Source: CAYJBH01 sp964368625 (GTDB lineage Bacteria > Bacillota > Clostridia > Oscillospirales > Ruminococcaceae). Taken from it: 64,000 nucleotides of DNA. The notes under the pieces were generated by a model. That model ran no database searches. It saw only the letters and a program-made list of their open reading frames with translations, and had not been told where the DNA came from. Both the position numbers and the translations under genes were made by a program. Shown here piece by piece: positions 1 through 7,762 of the stretch. Position 1 is the first letter of the stretch; every line of letters starts with the position of its first letter. The stretch lies in contig CAYJBH010000005.1 in assembly GCA_964368625.1 (NCBI GenBank), positions 43,920-107,919 on the forward strand, given 5' to 3'.

Positions 1-301
1 GATAATCCAGCTGTAAGGCCTTTAGGCTTTTTTCAAACGCTTCTCTCGTATTTTTTCGTCGTATATCCTCGTTCCAAAGTTTAGTAGTTACAAATAGGTC
101 TTCCCTTTTAACGGCAGATTCTTTTATCGCCTTTCCAACGCTCTCCTCATTGCCATAAATCATTGCCGTATCTATATGGCGATAGCCTGCTTCAATAGCC
201 CATTTAACTGAGTTCTCGGTTTCTTGACCGTTAGGTGTTAAAAAAACACCAAGACCTACCATTGGTATTTCGCGTCCACTAGCTAGTTTAGATCTAATCA
301 T
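1..301 (-). CDS. Aldo/keto reductase, N-terminal part (cut by window edge)
   Basis: The first 100 residues of an NADPH-dependent aldo/keto reductase, a cytoplasmic TIM-barrel enzyme reducing aldehydes or ketones. Visible family features are the N-terminal strand ending in IPMVGLGVF, the AGYRHIDTAMIYGNE segment carrying the conserved catalytic Asp and Tyr, and the TTKLW strand where the catalytic Lys sits. The pattern is closest to the AKR5 group (YvgN or 2,5-diketogluconate reductase type). The ATG at 299-301 is preceded by AAGGAAG at about 9 bases. The C-terminal two thirds lie outside the window, so the substrate cannot be judged. It may be cotranscribed with the acetyltransferase upstream, but the 280-base gap argues for its own promoter. 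I see no other gene in 302-581. Confidence 0.9.
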   Translation of the reverse strand, partial: MIRSKLASGREIPMVGLGVFLTPNGQETENSVKWAIEAGYRHIDTAMIYGNEESVGKAIKESAVKREDLFVTTKLWNEDIRRKNTREAFEKSLKALQLDY

Positions 302-581
302 AATTAGTAACTTCCTTTCTTAACTTAATAACCGAGATATAATTATAACACATGTTAATTTAAATAGAAATAGCCATAAAATAAGTTTCTGTTCTCATCC
401 TAAATTATAGCCATGTTTAATTACAGATAACCAGATAAAACCATTTGTAGCCACCACTTATTTTTTTGATGTTATTATGCAAAAGCAAAGGGGTTAATTT
501 AACTAAAAAGTATCGCACAAAAAAAATATGCACTCACAAATAACATCGTTTATTTGCAAGTACACATTATTAACTCTCATT

Positions 582-1094
582 TTACCCTTCAAATATTTCC
601 TTAACATAAACAACTGTTCCGCCGATATGTTGGCTTTTATTGCTTAGGCTAATTGCCATAAAGTTTTCGCATGGAACATCAAAAGGGGCCTTAATTCCAA
701 ATTCACCGGCCGGCTTAAAACCTACCCTTGGATAATATTTTTCGCTACCTAAAACAACTATAATATCATATCCCAATGATTTTGCAACCTCATGACCTTT
801 TTTCATAAGCGCCGTTCCAACGCCTTTTTTTTGTGCAGTTGGCAATACCGAAAGTGGCGCTAGGGCTAGAGCTGTTTCATTGCCGATCATTGCTTTTGTA
901 TAGATAACATGCCCTATAATCTTATCGTCCTCCTCGGCAACTAGGGATAATTCCTTGATAAAGCCTTCGCTTTTTCTAAGCTTCTCAACAAGGTTATGTT
1001 CGTTGTTATCGGTATGTTCTGCGTTTTCAAAAGCTGATTTAACAAGGTTATGAACTTCCTGATAATCATCTATTCGCTCCTGTCTTATCAACAT
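582..1094 (-). CDS. GNAT family N-acetyltransferase
   Basis: A 170-residue GCN5-related N-acetyltransferase that moves an acetyl group from acetyl-CoA to an unidentified amine. The acetyl-CoA binding signature is visible at about residues 80-105 (LSVLPTAQKKGVGTALMKKG), followed by the typical VLGSEKYYPRVGFKPA strand-turn. This arrangement, with the YYPRVGF motif, is that of the YhbS-like subgroup. Length is normal for a single-domain GNAT. The ATG at 1094 has a GGGAGG ribosome site 6 bases upstream. The gene stands 76 bases downstream of the kinase on the same strand and could be read through from it, but nothing links it functionally to the glycan genes. Substrate unknown. Confidence 0.9.
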   Translation of the reverse strand: MLIRQERIDDYQEVHNLVKSAFENAEHTDNNEHNLVEKLRKSEGFIKELSLVAEEDDKIIGHVIYTKAMIGNETALALAPLSVLPTAQKKGVGTALMKKGHEVAKSLGYDIIVVLGSEKYYPRVGFKPAGEFGIKAPFDVPCENFMAISLSNKSQHIGGTVVYVKEIFEG

Positions 1095-1170
1095 AGTTTA
1101 CCTCCCTTTTCAATGTCAACTGCTGTTGCTGTGCTCAGCTTCAACATCTTCATTAAAATATAATTTTATA

Positions 1171-2286
1171 TTACAGATATGATTGTATTACATTTTTCAT
1201 ATCCTGCCATGCATTTTCCATATCGGCAACAAGCTTAAACTGCGTTCTCGCCCTATCCAAATTTTGGTTTTCTCGTGTTGTTTTAAAGTATACGTCACCT
1301 TCTAAATGATCGGTTAAAAACCTCATGCCGCATTCCAGTGTCATAAGCTTTGCGCCCAGCGGCATAAATTCAATTTCTGCCTTGGTTAAGCTCCCATCAC
1401 AACCTTCTAAAAAACCTTTCGCGTAGATATCAAACAGTTCTAGATCAAAATTAACCTTTGAAAGATCGATTTCATCCTCGGCGCTGTGGTTTGCTCCAAA
1501 ACGTATAGAGTCACCAAAATCATTTATAGAAAGACCTGGCATAACTGTATCTAGATCGATAACGCAGATACCATCTCCACTTTTATTATCCATCATAACG
1601 TTGTTTAGCTTGGTATCATTGTGGGTAACCCTTAACGGGAGTATGCCGTCTCTTAAGGCGTTTAGTGCCAGGGCGCAGTCCTCCTCTCGTTTCAGTGCAA
1701 ATTCTATCTCGTTTGTAACATCCTTAACCCTGCCAAACTTGTCCTCTTTTATTGCTATTTTTAAGTTTTCAAGCCTCTTAACTGTGTTATGAAAATCCTT
1801 GATTGTCTCATGAAGTGTATCCGCCGGATAATCTGTTAGCAATCGTTGAAAGTTTCCGAACGCCTTGCCGGATGCATAAAAAAGTAGAGGAGTATCTGCC
1901 TTTTCAAGTGTAACTGCATTCTCTATAAAGCTATATAAACGCCAAGCCCGTCCCTCTTCATCGGTGTAAAAGCTTTTACCTTCACCGGTTCTGATAACGG
2001 TTAGTGTCTCTCGCTCGGTATCGCCGCCCTTTTCAACTATAATTTTTTTAAGATAATCGGTAACACCGCAGATGTTTTCCATCAACTCGGCCGGCTTTTT
2101 AAAAGCCTTGTCGCTAATCCTTTGCAAAATGTATCTAACGCAGTCGCCCTTCTCGGTTTGGGTATATACACAAAATGTGTTGTTCACATGTCCATGACCG
2201 TAGGGAACAGCGCCAACAATCTCCGCTTCAATATTATAAGCTGCTATGGCTGAGGGTAATGTGGCTAATAAAGGTTTATTCATCAT
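1171..2286 (-). CDS. NahK-like N-acetylhexosamine 1-kinase (APH-fold phosphotransferase)
   Basis: A sugar kinase of the aminoglycoside-phosphotransferase fold, 372 residues at most. It matches my memory of bifidobacterial NahK (LnpB) along its length: GHGHVNNTF nucleotide loop near residue 32, RYILQRI, the Brenner motif HNDTKLNN near 222, the metal-binding IDLDTVMPG near 243, and DFGDSIRFGA. NahK phosphorylates GlcNAc or GalNAc at C1 for salvage of lacto-N-biose or galacto-N-biose. The ATG at 2286 (or 2283) follows AAAGGA by 5 bases; an extra in-frame TTG at 2289 is not needed. It lies 62 bases downstream of the LacI regulator on the same strand, so the two are probably cotranscribed and the kinase may process a sugar released by the divergent glycan operon. 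Exact sugar specificity is inference. Confidence 0.85.
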   Translation of the reverse strand: MMNKPLLATLPSAIAAYNIEAEIVGAVPYGHGHVNNTFCVYTQTEKGDCVRYILQRISDKAFKKPAELMENICGVTDYLKKIIVEKGGDTERETLTVIRTGEGKSFYTDEEGRAWRLYSFIENAVTLEKADTPLLFYASGKAFGNFQRLLTDYPADTLHETIKDFHNTVKRLENLKIAIKEDKFGRVKDVTNEIEFALKREEDCALALNALRDGILPLRVTHNDTKLNNVMMDNKSGDGICVIDLDTVMPGLSINDFGDSIRFGANHSAEDEIDLSKVNFDLELFDIYAKGFLEGCDGSLTKAEIEFMPLGAKLMTLECGMRFLTDHLEGDVYFKTTRENQNLDRARTQFKLVADMENAWQDMKNVIQSYL

Positions 2287-2348
2287 CAATATCCTTTCTT
2301 TTTATTCATGTCTTTTTTTTCGTTAGTTCGTGCTGTTCTATATGTTTA

Positions 2349-3308
2349 TTAATCTAAAGTTTTAATAGATTCTCCCTCAATAATTCTTGTGCTTAACCGC
2401 TGGGTTATCGGATACCCCGTCATATCCCCTATTATTCTTTTGCTAAGCAGCTCAAAACTGTTTTGTGCTAGCTCCTCTATCGGTTGTTCAACATAGCTAA
2501 TCGGCTTTAACAAAAATTTATTTAGGCCAAGTTCGTCAAATCCTATAAAGGTTAAATCCTTTGGGTATTCCAACTTTAAGCACATAAAGGCTCTAAGACA
2601 CGATATTGTTGTGTCGTAGTTAGTAGCCATTAGTGCTGTTGGCCTGTTGTTTGCTTTAATCAACCCGGAAAGTTCTTCAACTACAGATTCATCACAGCTA
2701 CCATCAATTATATATTCTTCGTTAATACCAAGTCCATAATCCTTAACCGCTCTTTTATATCCATTAAGGCGTTCGTCTCCCATTAACATAAGTGAACCGG
2801 ATGTTACAATGGCTATCTCTCGATGCCCACATTGTATCAGATGTTCTACGCAGTTATAGGAAGCCTGAGTATTAAAGGTTAATATCTGATCGCATATAGG
2901 CGGGGTTATCATCATATCAACCAGAACTACCGGCAACTCCTCTGCCAGCGGTTTTATATCTACTGCGCTCTCCTTGTTTGGTGGATGTATAATTAAGCCA
3001 TCTAGATTAAGCGAAAGAATATGCTCACAATCAACTTTTAAATCCTTGCTCACTATTACAATCATCTTATGGGTTGTTTTTGAAAGATGCTTTTCAAGAC
3101 ATCCAAGCATTTCACCCGAAAATGAATCGTTAATAACCGGTACAATAACACCAATGTTAAGTTGCCGTAAAAACCTACCATCGCACATCTCGATAGCGCG
3201 TTCAATTTTATCTTTTGTTGATTGCTTTAGCTGGCATCCGTTTCGATATCTTGAAACCGTTCCGATGCCTACGTTAGCCAATTTCGCAATTTCCCTCGTT
3301 GAAAGCAT
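2349..3308 (-). CDS. LacI-family transcriptional regulator
   Basis: A repressor-type regulator of about 319 residues. The N-terminus is a LacI helix-turn-helix (TREIAKLANVGIGTVSRYRNG) with the hinge helix region near residues 45-55, followed by a periplasmic-binding-protein-like sensor domain (residues 55-319). Sensor landmarks include GVIVPVINDSFSGEMLGC, the GHREIAIVTS strand and the YVEQPIEELAQNSFELL helix. It is divergent from the binding-protein gene at 3599 and upstream of the NahK-like kinase, so it is the obvious local regulator of the glycan operon and of itself. The start is uncertain: ATG at 3308 aligns best with the family, while an in-frame TTG at 3320 adds four residues; neither has a strong ribosome site. 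TTGAACA heptamers in its upstream region are candidate operators. Confidence 0.93.
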   Translation of the reverse strand: MLSTREIAKLANVGIGTVSRYRNGCQLKQSTKDKIERAIEMCDGRFLRQLNIGVIVPVINDSFSGEMLGCLEKHLSKTTHKMIVIVSKDLKVDCEHILSLNLDGLIIHPPNKESAVDIKPLAEELPVVLVDMMITPPICDQILTFNTQASYNCVEHLIQCGHREIAIVTSGSLMLMGDERLNGYKRAVKDYGLGINEEYIIDGSCDESVVEELSGLIKANNRPTALMATNYDTTISCLRAFMCLKLEYPKDLTFIGFDELGLNKFLLKPISYVEQPIEELAQNSFELLSKRIIGDMTGYPITQRLSTRIIEGESIKTLD

Positions 3309-3329
3309 ATTCTTACCCAATATATTATT

Positions 3330-3408
3330 TGTTCAATTTATTATTGCATTTATATCACTTTAAGTCAATACTTTTCTTCATCTGTTCAAAACTAAATATA
3401 GTTGAACA
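3330..3408. promoter_or_regulatory. Candidate operator cluster upstream of lacI-type gene
   Basis: Three copies of one heptamer lie here: TGTTCAA at 3330-3336 and 3383-3389, and its complement TTGAACA at 3402-3408. The last two form a perfect inverted repeat with a 12-base spacer. The same heptamer recurs twice over the divergent promoter at 3535-3561. The arrangement suggests a local repressor binding site. That the bound protein is the LacI-type product is inference, because the site lacks the central CG usual for that family. Confidence 0.55.
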
Positions 3409-3526
3409 CAGCACTTACATTCATTAACTCTAACATAAAGCGTTTAAATAAACCATTTTAAGCTTAAGCGTTCATATTTTTGAACCAAAATAAATTAATC
3501 GTTCCAATGTTTGTAGCTTTAGCGAA

Positions 3527-3561
3527 TTGATTTATTGAACACCTTGTTGTAGAATTGAACA
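3527..3561 (+). promoter_or_regulatory. Promoter of the glycan operon with two TTGAACA boxes
   Basis: A sigma-A-type promoter with -35 TTGATT at 3527-3532, a 17-base spacer and -10 TAGAAT at 3550-3555 would start transcription near 3562, giving a short leader to the ATG at 3599. TTGAACA occurs at 3535-3541 (inside the spacer) and 3555-3561 (across the -10 and start site), exactly 20 bases apart on the same strand. Sites in these positions would block polymerase, consistent with repression. A looser GTTCA-N6-TGAAC palindrome lies at 3470-3485. Confidence 0.6.
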
Positions 3562-3598
3562 CAGCTTAACAAATCGATTAAAATTATTGGAGGAAATT

Positions 3599-4918
3599 AT
3601 GAAAAGAAAACTTTTATCACTATTGTTGGCATCGGTAATGTTGTTTAGCTTTGCAGCTTGTGGCAGCACCGAAACAACAACTAGCACTGCAACCCCTGAA
3701 ACCACATCTGAGTCGACCGAAACCGAAGGGGAAACAACAGATTCTACCGGTGATGGTGGCAAGCTGGTTTATTGGTCGATGTGGAACGAGACCGAACCTC
3801 AGGGACAGGTTATGAGCGAAGCTATTGCTGCTTATACCGAAAAAACAGGCATCGAGATTGAAATTCAATGGAAGGGACGCGACGTTAATACCCTAGCACA
3901 ACCTGCAATACAGGCAGGCGAGCAGGTTGACATCTTTGAGGGCTACCTATTTGAAATTCTAAACCGTTATGTTCCGGAAGGACTGGTAATCCCTGTAGAC
4001 GACTACCTAACACAGACATACGACACAACAGGTGGACTTCCTTATAATGAAGCTGTTGATACAAGATGGCTTGATGTTATCAGCAAATACAGCGAAGATG
4101 GCATGACCTACGGTGCTCCAATCCAGGGCAATGTTCAGATGTTCTTCTATAACATGGACATATTTGAAGAGGCCGGGGTTACAGCTACACCAACAACATG
4201 GGAAGAGTTCCTAGCAGTTTGCGAGCAGATAAAGGCTGCCGGCTACATACCGCTTACAGTTGACGATGCATACTACGGCTGGCTTATCGGCAATTATCTC
4301 TCAAGGGCTGTAGGCGTTGAAGAAGCAGAACGTATCATTAACGAAGCAGACTATGATGCACCTGCCGTTCTTGAAATGGCAAACGCATACGCACATATGG
4401 TTGAACTAGGTTACATTTCTGAATATGCAACAGGCAACAAATTCCCTGCAGGTCAGCAAGAGGTTGCTCTTGGCGAGGTTGCAATGTACTTTAATGGTTC
4501 ATGGTTACCAAACGAACTTCTTCCAACAACCGGACCTGATTTCAACTGGGGTGGATTCCTGTTCCCAACCGTTGAAGGTGGTGTTGAGCCTGCAACAACA
4601 ACAGATTACGGCTCAATGGTATTTGCAATAACCTCTACCTGTGAAATGCCAAACGAAGCATTCGACTTTATCTCCTTTATGACAACCGGTGAATGGGATG
4701 CTACACTTGCCGAAAGATCTGCCGGTATACCGGTAAGCAACGATGCACAATGGCCCGGATTGTTATCTAACATAAAGGAAGCCTTCGGTGGTATTACCGA
4801 CCATAAGATGGTTGTAGTTACTAACACTGATTCCGACACTACAATGAAATCTGCATTTGGAACACTTCTTGGTGGTGGAATGACAGGCGAAGAATATGTA
4901 GCCGCTATAAAAGGCTAA
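3599..4918 (+). CDS. Sugar ABC transporter substrate-binding lipoprotein (family 1)
   Basis: An extracellular solute-binding protein of 439 residues that captures an oligosaccharide at the membrane for the two permeases encoded downstream. The N-terminus is a lipoprotein signal (KRKLLSLLLASVMLFSFAAC, lipobox Cys at about residue 20) followed by a Thr/Ser/Glu-rich linker to residue 60. The mature domain has family-1 landmarks: the YTEKTGIEIEIQWKG strand, GAPIQGNVQMFFYNMDIFEEAG near residue 175, TPTTWEEFLAVCEQIKAAGYIPL, and a later MYFNGSWL. The ATG at 3599 follows GGAGGAAA; an in-frame TTG at 3587 overlaps that ribosome site and is rejected. It is the first gene of the operon and is followed by a strong hairpin, which would keep its mRNA more abundant than the distal genes. 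The ligand is unknown. Confidence 0.95.
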   Translation: MKRKLLSLLLASVMLFSFAACGSTETTTSTATPETTSESTETEGETTDSTGDGGKLVYWSMWNETEPQGQVMSEAIAAYTEKTGIEIEIQWKGRDVNTLAQPAIQAGEQVDIFEGYLFEILNRYVPEGLVIPVDDYLTQTYDTTGGLPYNEAVDTRWLDVISKYSEDGMTYGAPIQGNVQMFFYNMDIFEEAGVTATPTTWEEFLAVCEQIKAAGYIPLTVDDAYYGWLIGNYLSRAVGVEEAERIINEADYDAPAVLEMANAYAHMVELGYISEYATGNKFPAGQQEVALGEVAMYFNGSWLPNELLPTTGPDFNWGGFLFPTVEGGVEPATTTDYGSMVFAITSTCEMPNEAFDFISFMTTGEWDATLAERSAGIPVSNDAQWPGLLSNIKEAFGGITDHKMVVVTNTDSDTTMKSAFGTLLGGGMTGEEYVAAIKG

Positions 4919-4932
4919 AACAATTAGTTTCT

Positions 4933-4975
4933 GCCCCGCAGCTGTTGCAGTGAAAGCAGCTGCGGGGCTACTATT
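4933..4975 (+). terminator. Strong intercistronic hairpin (attenuating terminator)
   Basis: A perfect 12-bp GC-rich stem, GCCCCGCAGCTG at 4933-4944 and its complement at 4957-4968, with a 12-base loop, followed by ACTATTTTTAAA. It sits 14 bases after the binding-protein stop codon and just before the next gene's ribosome site. I read it as a partial terminator or 3' mRNA stabiliser that raises binding-protein expression over the enzymes, as is known for maltose-type operons. The short U tract suggests readthrough. Confidence 0.75.
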
Positions 4976-4990
4976 TTTAAAGAGGTGAGT

Positions 4991-5977
4991 ATGAAGATAG
5001 AGATTCCCATTGTAGTTGGGCAGAAAAAAACTATTTTGAGTGCCGACAGAAATAGCGTTACAAATTACTCGGGAAGGAACGTTTACCGTTGTGATAAAGA
5101 TAGCATCACCATTGAGGTTGCCAACAACAAAAGCAAAAGAAACTGGTACTTTAACGACCATTGTTTCATCGAAGATAGCGATGGAAACACTCATCTTTTT
5201 GCTATAAACAACCCCTATCCCGATAACTTAGAACAGCTTTATCTCTACCATCCTTACCTATCGCATTGCATTAAATTATCTAATGAGTCGCTATGGCGAT
5301 TTGTAGATTTCGCCTTCGATGAAACCAAGGGCTGCAGCTATGTTGGCGCACCGTTTATCATCTACCAAGAGGCACAATCAAGGTATATTATGATTGTTGA
5401 AACCATGATAAACTCAAGGCGCGAGCTAATTATGGCACACTCAACAGACCTTTACAGCTGGAGTAAGGATGAAAAACCAATACTTACCGACCTTTGCTAT
5501 ACAAAACGAGATCCATGTATTATAAAGGAAGGCGAGGAGTACCTGATTTTTGTTTGTAATCCCAAAAAAGGCGGTTCCTCGGTAACGGTTGCCAAGACAA
5601 AAAACTTTACCGATTTCGTTTATCACGATTGCCTTTATATAGATGATGGCTCAGATTATGGTGGTATAGAATCACCCTTTGTTGTTAAAAGAAGCGGCGG
5701 TTACTATCTGTTTTTCACCTATGCGCATAGAAGTTACGACGAAACCCTGGTTATCTGGTCGAATGATTATCATAATTTTAATATTGATAACTGCGTAACC
5801 ACGTTAAATGCTCATGCTGCCGAGATAGTTACAATTAACAAGCAGGATTATTTATCTTCCTGCGGACCGGAAGATCTACAGGAACTAAGCGAGCGAGGGA
5901 TTACGCTATCAAAGCTAGCATGGATTGAGATATCTACGTCCCTATTAGATAATAAATTGACGGAGGGCACATTTTGA
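4991..5977 (+). CDS. GH32/GH43-like five-bladed beta-propeller glycosidase
   Basis: A 328-residue protein with the five-bladed beta-propeller pattern of the GH32/GH43/GH68 superfamily. Three candidate catalytic acids are spaced as in that fold: the Asp of WYFNDHCFIED in the first blade (compare WMNDPNG of GH32), RDPCI near residue 177, and the Glu of IESPFVV near residue 226. RDP and E-S/C-P are hallmarks of clan GH-J fructosidases, but the first motif is divergent, so assignment to a numbered family is uncertain. There is no signal peptide, so it acts in the cytoplasm on an imported oligosaccharide. The ATG at 4991 follows AGAGGTGA; an in-frame GTG at 4985 lies within that ribosome site. Its end overlaps the next gene's TTG start by 4 bases, implying translational coupling to the transporter. 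Confidence 0.75.
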   Translation: MKIEIPIVVGQKKTILSADRNSVTNYSGRNVYRCDKDSITIEVANNKSKRNWYFNDHCFIEDSDGNTHLFAINNPYPDNLEQLYLYHPYLSHCIKLSNESLWRFVDFAFDETKGCSYVGAPFIIYQEAQSRYIMIVETMINSRRELIMAHSTDLYSWSKDEKPILTDLCYTKRDPCIIKEGEEYLIFVCNPKKGGSSVTVAKTKNFTDFVYHDCLYIDDGSDYGGIESPFVVKRSGGYYLFFTYAHRSYDETLVIWSNDYHNFNIDNCVTTLNAHAAEIVTINKQDYLSSCGPEDLQELSERGITLSKLAWIEISTSLLDNKLTEGTF

Positions 5978-6873
5978 AAAAGAAAAATCGCACCATGATA
6001 ATATGTTTTTTAACTCCGGCACTGCTAACATATCTTATCATGTATCTTTACCCCACAATAAGAACCGTTTTAATGAGCTTTTTTGAGGTTGGTTCACTTA
6101 CCCAACCGGTATCGGAGTGGTCATTTAACGGCATAGAAAACTATATTAACCTCTTTTCGGATGCTTTATTTATAAAAACACTTGAAAACATTGGTAAGAT
6201 ATGGTTGTTTGGCGGAATTGGTTCACTGTCTGTCGCGCTATTTTTGGCCGTTATTCTTAACTCCGGCATAAGGTTTAAATCTTTTTATAGGGCTGTTATA
6301 TATCTTCCAAATACGATATCCGCAATCGCCATGGGTACTATGTGGATTCAATATGTTTATTCGGCAAGATATGGTCTTTTAAAAGATATATTTACCTTTT
6401 TGGGATTAGATTCTTTGGCTTCAATCCAGTGGACATCAACCGAGTACATCTTCAGCTCGATGCTTGTTGCCTACTGTTTCGGCATGGTTGGTTATCAAAT
6501 GCTTATCTTTCTTGCCGGCATTGATTCTATTCCGCAGGAGTTATCCGAGGCGGCCGTTGTTGACGGAGCTAACCGTTTCACCACCTTTACGCGCATCACC
6601 TTCCCGCTGTTAAGAGGCACTGTACGAACCAATATTACCTTGTGGACAGTATCTACAGCCGGTTTCTTTGTTTGGTCTGAGGTGTTTTCTCCGATTAATC
6701 CGGATGCCGAGGTTATGACTCCAATGGTATACATGTATATGAGAGCATTCGGTTCAGGTACGGCTGCCACTAATATTGATATCGGCCTTTCTGCAGCTGT
6801 CGGCATCGTGCTTGTGGTTATAATACTACTTTCATTCCTGGTTACGAATTTATTGATAAAAGATAACAAGTGA
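5974..6873 (+). CDS. ABC sugar transporter permease, MalF/UgpA type
   Basis: A 299-residue integral membrane subunit with about six transmembrane segments, beginning MIICFLTPALLTYLIMYLY. The cytoplasmic EAA loop that docks the ATPase is visible near residue 192 (ELSEAAVVDGANRFTTFTRITFPLL). It forms the translocation pore with the next product and receives sugar from the lipoprotein at 3599. Translation starts at a TTG overlapping the preceding stop codon (TTGA), with GGAGGG 7 bases upstream. No ATP-binding subunit is encoded in the operon; Firmicutes carbohydrate importers of this class often share one MsmX/MsmK-type ATPase encoded elsewhere, which I infer applies here. Confidence 0.95.
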   Translation: MKKKNRTMIICFLTPALLTYLIMYLYPTIRTVLMSFFEVGSLTQPVSEWSFNGIENYINLFSDALFIKTLENIGKIWLFGGIGSLSVALFLAVILNSGIRFKSFYRAVIYLPNTISAIAMGTMWIQYVYSARYGLLKDIFTFLGLDSLASIQWTSTEYIFSSMLVAYCFGMVGYQMLIFLAGIDSIPQELSEAAVVDGANRFTTFTRITFPLLRGTVRTNITLWTVSTAGFFVWSEVFSPINPDAEVMTPMVYMYMRAFGSGTAATNIDIGLSAAVGIVLVVIILLSFLVTNLLIKDNK

Positions 6874-6885
6874 TAGGAGAACTAA

Positions 6886-7737
6886 ATGAATAATTTAAAA
6901 AGGGCAAAAAAGCATATTCCTTTAATACCGGGATACCTCATTGTAACGCTATGGTGCTTGTTCACCTTTGTGTTGGTTGGATGGATTATTGCAGCTTCGT
7001 TCTCCACTACGAGAGATATTTTTAGTGGTGAGATATTTAGCTTTTCAGATGGAATAAGCTTTATAAACTATAAAAATGCACTTTTTTCACATAACGTTGC
7101 AAGCTATTTTTTAAACTCTGTTATATACACCTGTTTTTCCGGGGTAGGTGCAATACTCATTGCCTGTCCTGCAGCTTATGTTCTTTCAAGATTTGTGTTT
7201 AAAGGCAGAGCATTTATTCTTAACCTATTTATAACCGCACTAAGCATCCCCAGCATCATGGTTGTAATGCCGCTTTACTCCCTTGCAATTCAGCTTGGGT
7301 TAACAAATTCTAAAAGCATGTTAACCGGACTTTATGTATGCATGTTAATACCTTTCACCGTGTTTTTTATGTGCAACTTTTTTCGAGACCTTCCCGAAAG
7401 TTTAGAGGAGGCTGCTGCGATTGACGGCGCTTCTCCGATGTATGCCTTCTGGAAGATAATGTTCCCTCTTGCTCAACCCGGAATTATCACGGTAGGCATA
7501 TTTAACTTTTTAACAATATGGAACGAATATTTTATGTCGATTGTTTTTGCCGGAGATGCCGAAAACAAGCCGGTAGCGGCAGGGCTTCAGGCAATTGTTC
7601 AATCCATGACATACATAGGCGACTGGGCAGGATTATTTGCTGCCGTAGTTATAGTATTCTTGCCAACATTTATCATCTATGTTTTACTATCTGAAAAAAT
7701 AATTGCCGGTGTAACCGGTGGCGCAGTAAAGGGCTAA
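6886..7737 (+). CDS. ABC sugar transporter permease, MalG/UgpE type
   Basis: The second permease of the importer, 283 residues and about six membrane spans. Its EAA motif is near residue 168-190 (SLEEAAAIDGASPMYAFWKIMFPLAQP), and the C-terminal segment ending VTGGAVKG is typical of MalG-type subunits. It begins at an ATG 12 bases after the MalF-type gene, with AGGAGA upstream, so the pair is cotranscribed. Together the two permeases define a carbohydrate-uptake family 1 (CUT1) importer, which usually moves di- and oligosaccharides. This agrees with the downstream glycosidases having no secretion signals. Confidence 0.95.
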   Translation: MNNLKRAKKHIPLIPGYLIVTLWCLFTFVLVGWIIAASFSTTRDIFSGEIFSFSDGISFINYKNALFSHNVASYFLNSVIYTCFSGVGAILIACPAAYVLSRFVFKGRAFILNLFITALSIPSIMVVMPLYSLAIQLGLTNSKSMLTGLYVCMLIPFTVFFMCNFFRDLPESLEEAAAIDGASPMYAFWKIMFPLAQPGIITVGIFNFLTIWNEYFMSIVFAGDAENKPVAAGLQAIVQSMTYIGDWAGLFAAVVIVFLPTFIIYVLLSEKIIAGVTGGAVKG

Positions 7738-7762
7738 GCCCATAATCATTAAGGAGGATTTT

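Noticed and set aside
2974..3363. A 129-codon plus-strand ORF opposite the LacI-type gene
   Set aside because: It lies wholly antisense to a well-supported gene, lacks a ribosome site and its product shows no recognisable domain.
4763..5194. A 143-codon minus-strand ORF spanning the binding-protein/GH gap
   Set aside because: It crosses a strong hairpin and is antisense to two genes with good motifs; the composition is that of a shadow frame.
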